From: Candidatus Kaiserbacteria bacterium
GTDB taxonomy: Bacteria; Patescibacteriota; Minisyncoccia; Phycocordibacterales; Phycocordibacteraceae
DNA length: 40,221 nucleotides
Direction of reading: 5' to 3'
Assembly: GCA_023264445.1 (NCBI GenBank)
Contig: JAHFMN010000001.1
Location: forward strand, 29,707-69,927
Translations under genes and position numbers: made by a program
The notes under the pieces: model-generated
Told to the model about the DNA's origin: nothing
Database searches by the model: none
What the model saw: only the letters and a program-made list of their open reading frames with translations
Shown: positions 1-6,536 of the stretch, piece after piece
Numbering within the stretch: the stretch's first letter is position 1
How the letters are laid out: the number at the start of each line of letters is the position of its first letter

Positions 1-373
1 AAAACGCACTTGAAGGTGCACCGACGAACGCCGGCACCTACTCAGTCATCGCCTCCTACGAAGGTGATGAAAATCACAACGGCGGCTCAAGCGATCCCGC
101 TACGATTATCATCAACAAGGCCGAGGTCTCAGTCTCCGTTTCAGGTGATGAAGTCACCTACGATGGCGAGCCGCACGGCGCCACCAGCGACGTGGTGACC
201 GGCGTCAACTTGGAGACCTCCGCCTCCTACCTCACGTACTACGACGCCGATGAAAACGCACTTGAAGGTGCACCGACGAACGCCGGCACCTACTCAGTCA
301 TCGCCTCCTACGAAGGTGATGAAAATCACAACGGCGGCTCAAGCGATCCCGCTACGATTATCATCAACAAGGC
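1..373 (+). repeat. 252-bp tandem repeat inside the MBG protein gene
   Basis: Bases 1-121 and 253-373 are identical, a period of 252 bp or 84 codons, which is one MBG domain. The first copy is cut by the window edge, so more copies may lie upstream. Identity at third codon positions points to recent duplication or gene conversion rather than purifying selection alone. Confidence 0.9.
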
Positions 374-1847
374 TGAACCAAGCATTACAGTCACTCCCTA
401 TTCTGTGACATACGACACAGAAGCCCATACAGCGACGGCAACCGTGACTGGAGTTCAAGATGAGGAATTGAGCGGGCTCGACCTCTCGGATACCACGCAC
501 ACAAATGCCGGCGACTATACTGGCGAATTTGCTGACTCATGGACCTTCACGGATGAGACAGGAAATTACACCGATGCGGACGGCACGGTCGGCAATACAA
601 TCGCGAAAGCTGATGCCACCATCACCATTGCCGGGTACACCGATGTCTATGATGGGGAAGCGCATGGTGCCTCGATTACGACTGCCACCGGTGTCGGCAC
701 TGATACCGACTTGAGTAGCTCCGTTACTCTTGGCGACAGCTTCACAAACGTTCCTGGTGGTACCGCCCATTGGACCTTCAGCAACGCCAACTACAACGAG
801 CAGAGTGGCGACGCCTCTATCACCATCAACATTGATCCCGATGCTACTTCGGCAGTCCTCACGACGACCACTAATGGCGACGGAACGAAGAGTGGAACCG
901 TTGCCAACGCATCATCTCTTCCTGTCGACACCTCGATCGGAACCGTGACAGTTGATTTGCCAAGCAATCTCAATGTCACCGGTCCTGCAGGCTGGGATGG
1001 GACGCTCAACATGCCGAGCGTGACCTCCTCGTATACGTCTCCAACACTCGCTTCTGATATCTCCTCAAGCGTGACTCTTGCGATTGAAGTGGGTTCTTCT
1101 ACCGCAGCCCTGACCTTCGATAAAGGGGTGCGCCTTGTCTTCCCTGGGAAAAAGAACAGCCGTATCGGATGGTCACGCGGCGGTACATTTAGCGAGATAA
1201 CAATCGTATGTACTGCGGACTCACAGACGGTGGGAGATGCACTTCCAGCGGGAGGCGACTGCGAAATAAACTCAGGCTCTGATCTCGTGGTCTGGACGAA
1301 GCACTTCACTACCTTCCTTACCTTCACTGCAAGTACAAATGGAACGAGTGGTGGTGGCGGAGGTGGCGGTGGTGCGATAGCATTCCAGTCCAGTTCTCCC
1401 ATCAGTGTAAGTTCTGTTACCCCGACACCTGCAGCTCCTGTACAGGGTCAGGTGCTCGGCGCGGCGATATACAACTTCACCAAGACGCTCACTATCGGCT
1501 CGCGTGGCGCAGACGTAACGGCCCTTCAGCAGTTCCTCGTTGATTCCGGCTATGCGATACCGGCCGGTGTGACAGGATACTTCGGTTCGCAGACGAGGGT
1601 AGCGGTCATTGCCTTCCAGAAGGCACGCGGCCTCGCACCAGTTGGCATTGTCGGCCCGCTGACGCGCATCGAGCTCAATAAGGGCGTCATTGCGACGGCT
1701 CCTGAAACTACTCCAAGCACGAGTCAGACGGCGTCGGCAGTCTCTGCACTAACGGCTTCACAGGTAGATTCGATCATATCGCTTCTCGAGGCCTTCGGTG
1801 CCGACAAGGAGGTTATTGCCCAGGTGCGCGCTGAACTCGCGAAGTAA
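3..1847 (+). CDS. MBG-repeat surface protein with C-terminal peptidoglycan-binding domain (5' partial)
   Basis: The reading frame is open to the left window edge, so only the last 614 residues are seen. They begin with MBG-type beta-sandwich repeats of about 80 residues (pattern VTYDGEPHGA ... NAGTYSVIASYEG), continue through a less repetitive beta-rich region, a run of eight glycines, a Pro-rich stretch ending in QVLGA (Q483-A487 of the visible part), a peptidoglycan-binding type 1 domain (IGSRGADVTALQQFLV ... GYFGSQTRVAVIAFQ ... IVGPLTRIELN) and a C-terminal helix (LTASQVDSIISLLEAFGADKEVI). MBG repeats are known from large bacterial surface adhesins; the C-terminal domain probably ties the protein to the wall. 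The role as an adhesin or stalk is inferred. The number of upstream repeats cannot be seen. Confidence 0.85.
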   Translation, partial: NALEGAPTNAGTYSVIASYEGDENHNGGSSDPATIIINKAEVSVSVSGDEVTYDGEPHGATSDVVTGVNLETSASYLTYYDADENALEGAPTNAGTYSVIASYEGDENHNGGSSDPATIIINKAEPSITVTPYSVTYDTEAHTATATVTGVQDEELSGLDLSDTTHTNAGDYTGEFADSWTFTDETGNYTDADGTVGNTIAKADATITIAGYTDVYDGEAHGASITTATGVGTDTDLSSSVTLGDSFTNVPGGTAHWTFSNANYNEQSGDASITINIDPDATSAVLTTTTNGDGTKSGTVANASSLPVDTSIGTVTVDLPSNLNVTGPAGWDGTLNMPSVTSSYTSPTLASDISSSVTLAIEVGSSTAALTFDKGVRLVFPGKKNSRIGWSRGGTFSEITIVCTADSQTVGDALPAGGDCEINSGSDLVVWTKHFTTFLTFTASTNGTSGGGGGGGGAIAFQSSSPISVSSVTPTPAAPVQGQVLGAAIYNFTKTLTIGSRGADVTALQQFLVDSGYAIPAGVTGYFGSQTRVAVIAFQKARGLAPVGIVGPLTRIELNKGVIATAPETTPSTSQTASAVSALTASQVDSIISLLEAFGADKEVIAQVRAELAK

Positions 1848-1856
1848 ATAGTAGAT

Positions 1857-1894
1857 ACGCAATCCCGTCCGCCAGTCGGCGGACGGGATTGCGT
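1857..1894 (+). terminator. Strong hairpin after the MBG protein gene
   Basis: A perfect 17-bp stem (1857-1873 with 1878-1894) with a 4-nt loop begins 9 bp after the stop codon. No T-run follows, so it is terminator-like in position and stability but not a textbook intrinsic terminator. Confidence 0.65.
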
Positions 1895-1926
1895 GCTTCA
1901 CTGATTCATTGTATCGTTATCGATAC

Positions 1927-2904
1927 ATGCAGACTCCTCGTAAGCCCCTCCATCATCACTTCGTCGACTATTTCTTTCCGCACGAGCGCAACAACTACCG
2001 CCCACATCTCTTCAGTGCAACGTCTGTTGCGGTTCTTATCATTGCTGTCGTTTTTTTCGAAGGCGCGTATCTGGTGCAGACGAAATTCGTCTTTTTCAAG
2101 ACTGATTTCCTCGCTTCCGTTTTGCCGGGAGCGCTTGTCTCGCTTACCAATCAGGACCGGGCGACCGAAGGTCTCGCGAGCGTCGCCGAAGACTCGCTTC
2201 TAAGCCAGGCAGCGCAGGCAGCCGCTGAGGATATGGCGGCAAAGGGGTATTTCTCGCATATCTCTCCAGATGGAAAGACTCCATGGTACTGGCTTGATGA
2301 AGTCGGTTACAGCTACAGCTACGCTGGAGAAAATTTGGCAGTGAACTTCACTGACTCGGAAAACGTCCAGACGGCATGGATGGCCTCGCCGACGCACCGC
2401 GCAAACATCGTGAAGCCGCAATACACACATATCGGCTTCGGCACGGCAAACGGTATGTATGAGGGACGAGAGACGACGTTCGTCGTTGAGTTCTTCGCGA
2501 CACCCGCGGCCGCGAAAGTCGCGGCCGCTCCTGTGGTAACAGGTACTCCCGTAGTTGAAACCTCGGTGCCCACTTCGGCTCCGATACAGGTGCTCGGCAG
2601 CCAGACGAATCAGCCAGTCGCGGCTGTCGCTCCTGCGTCCCCGAGCTGGTTTGCACGCCTTCTCGCATCACCCCAGCATACGCTCATGGCGATCCTCACC
2701 ATTCTTTTCATCATCATTGCCACGGTATTTGCTATCGCTGTCCTCGTGCGGGTTAAAGCCCAACATCGGAGTGTCATCATCGGCGGCACGCTCCTCCTCG
2801 CGTTTATCGCGTTTTCAATGCTGCTCAGTTTGGAGCTGACGGGTTCCGTCCAGCTGCCTGCGGACTCTCAGACGGCAAGCGTCAGTGCGGCGTTTATACG
2901 CTAA
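1927..2904 (+). CDS. Membrane-anchored SCP/CAP-domain protein
   Basis: The 325-residue protein has an N-terminal membrane segment (about 30-50, ATSVAVLIIAVVFFEGAYLV), a CAP/SCP domain (about 70-200) with the characteristic QAAQAAAEDMAAKGYFSH, YAGENLA and SPTHRANIV-type segments, a Pro-rich linker holding QVLGS, and two C-terminal membrane helices. CAP domains are widespread secreted modules of varied function in bacteria; no enzyme activity can be assigned. The ATG at 1927 is preferred because a TATCGT hexamer ends 9 nt before it; an in-frame TTG at 1909 would lie on top of that box. The last bases overlap the end of a small minus-strand gene. Confidence 0.85.
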   Translation: MQTPRKPLHHHFVDYFFPHERNNYRPHLFSATSVAVLIIAVVFFEGAYLVQTKFVFFKTDFLASVLPGALVSLTNQDRATEGLASVAEDSLLSQAAQAAAEDMAAKGYFSHISPDGKTPWYWLDEVGYSYSYAGENLAVNFTDSENVQTAWMASPTHRANIVKPQYTHIGFGTANGMYEGRETTFVVEFFATPAAAKVAAAPVVTGTPVVETSVPTSAPIQVLGSQTNQPVAAVAPASPSWFARLLASPQHTLMAILTILFIIIATVFAIAVLVRVKAQHRSVIIGGTLLLAFIAFSMLLSLELTGSVQLPADSQTASVSAAFIR

Positions 2905-2993
2905 AAGCCGCCGGTAACGAGGATCGGGAAGAGCGCTCCAATCATCCCGAGCGCGAGCAGGACGACTATGATAATGGCGAGTGCACGTTTCAT
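2901..2993 (-). CDS. 30-residue single-pass membrane peptide
   Basis: A short frame encodes a peptide starting MKRALAIIIVVLLALGMIGA and ending LVTGGF: two basic residues, then one hydrophobic span of about 22 residues and no further domain. GGGGAA lies directly before the ATG, and TATAGT sits 6 nt upstream of the start, the same arrangement seen at many verified-looking genes here. Its stop codon overlaps the stop of the convergent CAP gene by 3 bases. Function is unknown; it could be a small membrane-protein partner or toxin-like peptide. The main doubt is its size, but composition, start signal and placement in an otherwise empty gap all support a real gene. Confidence 0.6.
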   Translation of the reverse strand: MKRALAIIIVVLLALGMIGALFPILVTGGF

Positions 2994-2999
2994 TTCCCC

Positions 3000-3024
3000 A
3001 CTATAGCAAGAAGTATATTATAGT
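3000..3024. promoter_or_regulatory. Divergent pair of start-proximal -10 boxes
   Basis: TATAGT on the minus strand (3005-3000) lies 6 nt from the small peptide ATG, and TATAGT on the plus strand (3019-3024) lies 7 nt from the ATG at 3032. No clear -35 is seen for either, and there is no ribosome site for the plus gene. Confidence 0.55.
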
Positions 3025-3031
3025 GCACGAT

Positions 3032-4054
3032 ATGAGGTTTTTTAGAGAACAAAGATACCCCGCGCTTGCCTGTCTCATACTTGGTCTGGGCATCGGGTTC
3101 CTAAGCGGATATTCAAGCGGCAAGGTAGGAGTAGAAAACGCGATCAAACAATCACTCCAGCCAATAAACGAATCAGGGACTTCATACAAATTCGTGCGTC
3201 CGCTCCTTGCGTACCGAACTCCCGAAGCAACACTATTTGGTGAATACATTTCGCTTAAGGCCGATTTGCAGGCGCGGGCAGATAAGACAAAGAGCACCGG
3301 AGCATCACGCGTCTCGATTTATTTTCGTGATCTCGACGCTGCTCAATGGATTGGCATTGATCAACAGGACTCCTACTATCCCGCAAGTCTCCTGAAGGTT
3401 CCGACCATGATTGCCTATTACAAGGAGGCGGAGGTGAATCCTTCGATTCTCCGCGAAACTCTTTCCTACGATCCGCGCATTATGCCATCCGAATCTTTCT
3501 CTGCACCATCGGTGCTTGTTCCGTCCAATCTGTATTCCGTGAAAGACCTCATCCGAAGCATGATTATCGATTCTGATAATGGCGCGACCTTTACTCTTTT
3601 GAGTCGCATAAACCCGAACTTTCTTCATGCCGTATACGTCGCGCTCGGCATACCGGATCCAGGGGACAACTCTGCTGATTATCAGATTTCTGCCCGAACC
3701 TATGGCCTCTTCTTTCGCGTTCTATATAATGCTTCATACCTTTCACCCGACTATTCCGAGCAGGCACTGAAGCTCCTTTCGCAGACGACCTTTACCGAAG
3801 GCCTTGTTGCAGGCGTCCCGGAGGGGACGCAGGTCGCCCATAAATACGGTGAACACATCCTCTCAGAAAACGGTCTGGCAAAGGGAGTAGAACTTTCCGA
3901 TTGCGGCATCATCTACTATCCGGCCCATCCGTATCTTCTTTGCGTCATGACGAGCGCCGCAAGCGAATCATCCGCACAGGGAATCATCGCCGACATCTCC
4001 CGCATCGCATACACGGCGGTCTCCGAACACTACGCCGCTACGACATCGAAGTAA
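3032..4054 (+). CDS. Membrane-anchored class A beta-lactamase-like serine hydrolase
   Basis: The 340-residue protein starts with a membrane anchor (about 9-28, ALACLILGLGIGFLSGY). The catalytic core shows the penicillin-interacting motifs: S119-L-L-K122 (YPASLLKVPT), S181-D182-N183 (IDSDNGAT) and K271-Y272-G273 (AHKYGEH) where the third motif is normally KTG or KSG. It therefore belongs to the beta-lactamase/serine hydrolase family, acting outside the membrane on peptidoglycan peptides or beta-lactams. Tyr in the third motif makes true beta-lactamase activity uncertain; a wall-modifying DD-peptidase or esterase role is equally possible. TATAGT sits 7 nt before the ATG; an in-frame ATG at 2981 lies upstream of that box and inside the neighbouring promoter. 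The 3' end overlaps the convergent oxidase gene by 17 bp. Confidence 0.8.
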   Translation: MRFFREQRYPALACLILGLGIGFLSGYSSGKVGVENAIKQSLQPINESGTSYKFVRPLLAYRTPEATLFGEYISLKADLQARADKTKSTGASRVSIYFRDLDAAQWIGIDQQDSYYPASLLKVPTMIAYYKEAEVNPSILRETLSYDPRIMPSESFSAPSVLVPSNLYSVKDLIRSMIIDSDNGATFTLLSRINPNFLHAVYVALGIPDPGDNSADYQISARTYGLFFRVLYNASYLSPDYSEQALKLLSQTTFTEGLVAGVPEGTQVAHKYGEHILSENGLAKGVELSDCGIIYYPAHPYLLCVMTSAASESSAQGIIADISRIAYTAVSEHYAATTSK

Positions 4055-5702
4055 TCATATTCTTCTCGATGTCGGCGAAGGTACCGCCTACTTTCTTGCC
4101 GGGGTTGAGGATATTTAGGGGGTCAAAAATCTTTTTCGTCCTTTCAAACAGCGCGATCATCTCGGAGCCAAATAGCATGGGGAGGTAGGGCGTGCGGATG
4201 ATGCCGTCGTTGTGCTCCCCGGTCGTCGTGCCACCTTCCTTGATGACGAGCTCATAGATTTTCGGCGCAAGCTCGAGAATGATTTTTCGATTCTCCTCCT
4301 TGGAGAGGTCCATGAGCGGGATGATGTGGAAGTTCCCGTCGCCGACGTGGCCCGCGATGGTGTAGATGAAGTGTGAGGAATAGTGAGCGAGGAGGGCATA
4401 GAGTTTCGGCAGGAAGTCGGGGTAGCTTGCAGGGGGGACGACGAAATCGTCTATGAAAGGCGAAGCATAGAGTCCGTGGAGATTCTTACGCAGGAGGGAG
4501 AAGCTCTCGCGCCGGACGATCCAGTATTTCTCGGATTCCTTCTCATTCTTTTCGATTTTCGTCTGCACGTGGAGGCCGGCAAGTGCCTCTTTCGCCTGGA
4601 CTGCTTTCCGGTCGGCTTCCTCTATCGTATCCTCGGCGAATTCCGCCATGAGAATCATCTTCGGCACGCCGCCGGTGGCGACCATGGCCGCTTCAGGGAT
4701 GAAATCAATGCCGAGCCGCGCGGCTCTCACGAATCCCATCTGAGAAAGCATTTCGGGTAGAAACTTCACCGCAAGCTCAAACGTATGACTATCGTATGAC
4801 TCAAATGATTCCGGCTCAAAGGGCAGTATGCGCTTCACGATTTCCGGCAAGATGGCGAAATCGTAGAGAAAGGCGACGAGCATCGCGCGATGTTCCTTCG
4901 GCTTCACGAGTGCGAGCTTCGCCTTCGTCCAGAGCGCAAGCGTCCCCTGGGAACCGCAGATGAGCTTCGCGAGATTAAAAGACCCCGTCTTCCGATCAAC
5001 GACACTCCAGAGCGCATAGCCGGCAGAGTTTTTAGATACGCGGGGCCGGTGGCCCTCGATAAGTCCGGCGTTGTCGGCCAGAAGTGCACCCATCTCCCGA
5101 TAAATCTTGCCTTCAAGTGTGTCCAATTTCTTTTTTTCTTTTAGTTCCGCTACAGTGAGCTCCTTGAAGGTCGCTTGAGAGCCATCAGATAGGACGACAT
5201 CCACTTCCTCCACATATTTCTCCGTCTTGCCGTATTTGAGCGTGCGCTCGCCGCCAGAATTGTTTGCCACGATGCCGCCCATGGCGGCTATCTCGCGGCT
5301 GGCAGGGTAGGAGGGAAGTATCAGATTCTTCTCAAGCGTCGCTTTCTCGAAATCCCTATAAAACACTCCCGGCTCGGTGTAGGCATAGTCTGCGCCGACC
5401 TCGCCCATATGATTCATGTGCTTGGTGAAAGAGACTACGACCCCGGTGGTGAGCGGGCCGCCCGACATATCGGTCCCCGCCGCACGCGCCGCAAGCGATA
5501 CTTCCGCGCCCGCTCCGCGGGCGCGCGCCACCTCCTTCACCACTGCACTCACATCCTCTACATCTTTCGGATACACCACCAGTCCCGGCATCCGCTCAAA
5601 GAGCGACGTATCGCGCGCCGCTGCGCGCCGCGCATCCTCGGCATCCGTCACCTCACCCCTCATCGCTCCCATGAGCGCGTTTTTCAAATCCTCGGACTCC
5701 AT
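4038..5702 (-). CDS. FAD-linked oxidase, D-lactate dehydrogenase/glycolate oxidase GlcD type
   Basis: The 554-residue protein has an N-terminal PCMH-type FAD-binding domain (about 38-230; AARAAGTDMSGGPLTTGVVV, GGIVANNSGGERTLKYGK) and a C-terminal FAD-oxidase domain with HVGDGNFHIIP, TTGEHNDGI and the final FDPLNILNPGK. Family members oxidise 2-hydroxy acids such as D-lactate or glycolate to the 2-oxo acid and pass electrons to a quinone, ferredoxin or partner protein. The exact substrate and acceptor are not readable; no Fe-S partner gene is adjacent. TATACT lies 7 nt before the ATG. GGAGGA directly abuts the ATG, too close for normal ribosome-site spacing. Confidence 0.9.
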   Translation of the reverse strand: MESEDLKNALMGAMRGEVTDAEDARRAAARDTSLFERMPGLVVYPKDVEDVSAVVKEVARARGAGAEVSLAARAAGTDMSGGPLTTGVVVSFTKHMNHMGEVGADYAYTEPGVFYRDFEKATLEKNLILPSYPASREIAAMGGIVANNSGGERTLKYGKTEKYVEEVDVVLSDGSQATFKELTVAELKEKKKLDTLEGKIYREMGALLADNAGLIEGHRPRVSKNSAGYALWSVVDRKTGSFNLAKLICGSQGTLALWTKAKLALVKPKEHRAMLVAFLYDFAILPEIVKRILPFEPESFESYDSHTFELAVKFLPEMLSQMGFVRAARLGIDFIPEAAMVATGGVPKMILMAEFAEDTIEEADRKAVQAKEALAGLHVQTKIEKNEKESEKYWIVRRESFSLLRKNLHGLYASPFIDDFVVPPASYPDFLPKLYALLAHYSSHFIYTIAGHVGDGNFHIIPLMDLSKEENRKIILELAPKIYELVIKEGGTTTGEHNDGIIRTPYLPMLFGSEMIALFERTKKIFDPLNILNPGKKVGGTFADIEKNMITSMS

Positions 5703-5807
5703 TCCTCCGAGTATAGCAGTGAGTTTAATGGGAAATTACATTTATCCCAACAACTTCTTCAATATGAATCCCTAGAGAGTAAATAGACTCACCAACGTCT
5801 TTGCCTC

Positions 5808-5849
5808 GTTGTCGCAATTTTAAACCTATAGGTTTAAAATTGCGACAAC
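5808..5849. repeat. 42-bp perfect palindrome abutting the stop of the PaaX/Cas2-like gene
   Basis: Two 21-nt arms meet at the centre of AACCTATAGGTT with no mismatch; the outer ends read GTTGTCGCAATTTT and its complement. The last base (5849) touches the stop codon of the minus-strand gene at 5850. As RNA it would form a 21-bp hairpin and could end transcription; as DNA it could extrude a cruciform. Each arm also carries an outward TAAAAT. Confidence 0.95.
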
Positions 5850-6431
5850 CTATGCAAGTCTGAAATGCTCGCGCAGTCTCCGGTCAGACTCCAGTGCCTT
5901 GGCGACAAAACACAGCATCTCCCCAACTCCCGTTTTCAGATGGGCACGAATAAGCTCAATGAATTCCTCACAAGGATATGGATAGACCCATACACTGTCT
6001 TGAAGACGAAGAAAACCAGCATTTTGCAGGAGGATTCGGAGCCGTATACGAGTATTACGGCGCTTTTCACGGACGTCAAACATGACAATGCGCCACTTTC
6101 CATCCCAAAAGGCTGGTTCCGGAATACGGTATTCTTCTGCGTATATCGTCTCTAGAACCATATACCCCTTATCGGTCAACTCAACTCGACGTTGTCCACG
6201 CTCACCAGAGGTTTTTACCAATCCTGTATATTCAAGTTTTGTTATTGCCTGCGTGATTTTCCGATAGAGATCTGTACGATTGACGCTTCCGCGGTCAAGT
6301 TGTTTTAAGAGATTTAATGTCTTGGGTGCCACAAGTGCAACAGTTAGTACGCCGCTCGTCGCAAGAGTACGGATAATAAGATTCCGTATAGGGAGGTATG
6401 GACGTCTCCTTTCCGTTCTCATTTTTCTCAT
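5850..6431 (-). CDS. PaaX-like protein: winged helix plus Cas2-fold domain
   Basis: The 193-residue protein has a basic N-terminus, an N-terminal winged-helix region (about 15-95; LNLLKQLD ... LYRKITQAITKLEYTGLVK, then QRRVELTDKGYMVLE) and a middle domain matching the Cas2-like fold of PaaX regulators (about 108-180; KWRIVMFDVREKRRNTRIRLR, then GFLRLQDSVWVYPYPCEEF). PaaX proteins repress phenylacetate genes, but no such pathway is here; there is also no Cas1 and no CRISPR array. The Asp in FDV matches the conserved acidic position of Cas2 strand 1, so nuclease activity is possible but unproven. The gene is bracketed to the base by palindromes at 5808-5849 and 6431-6468. TATAAT lies 7 nt before the ATG, inside the second palindrome. 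DNA binding to these palindromes is inferred. Confidence 0.8.
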   Translation of the reverse strand: MRKMRTERRRPYLPIRNLIIRTLATSGVLTVALVAPKTLNLLKQLDRGSVNRTDLYRKITQAITKLEYTGLVKTSGERGQRRVELTDKGYMVLETIYAEEYRIPEPAFWDGKWRIVMFDVREKRRNTRIRLRILLQNAGFLRLQDSVWVYPYPCEEFIELIRAHLKTGVGEMLCFVAKALESDRRLREHFRLA

Positions 6432-6468
6432 GTCGCAAATTATAACCTATAGGTTTAAAATTGCGACA
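6431..6468. repeat. 38-bp near-palindrome at the start codon of the PaaX/Cas2-like gene
   Basis: It shares the AACCTATAGGTT centre and TGTCGCAA ends with the palindrome at 5808-5849. The arm away from the gene matches that perfect arm exactly; the arm next to the gene differs at three positions (6439, 6442, 6443). These changes create TATAAT on the minus strand, 7 nt before the ATG, so this copy doubles as the gene's promoter. Confidence 0.9.
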
Positions 6469-6536
6469 TAGAAAATAATGCACAGTGAATACTATTTTAT
6501 AAGGATTCGTTACAGTGAGAGTGGTATTGTGGAACA

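Noticed and set aside
1-373. CRISPR array or DNA-level repeat element at the left edge
   Set aside because: The repeat unit is an 84-codon protein domain in frame, not short repeats with spacers.
5850-6431. Calling the gene a CRISPR Cas2
   Set aside because: The Cas2 fold is fused to a winged helix as in PaaX, and no Cas1, effector or CRISPR array is in the window.
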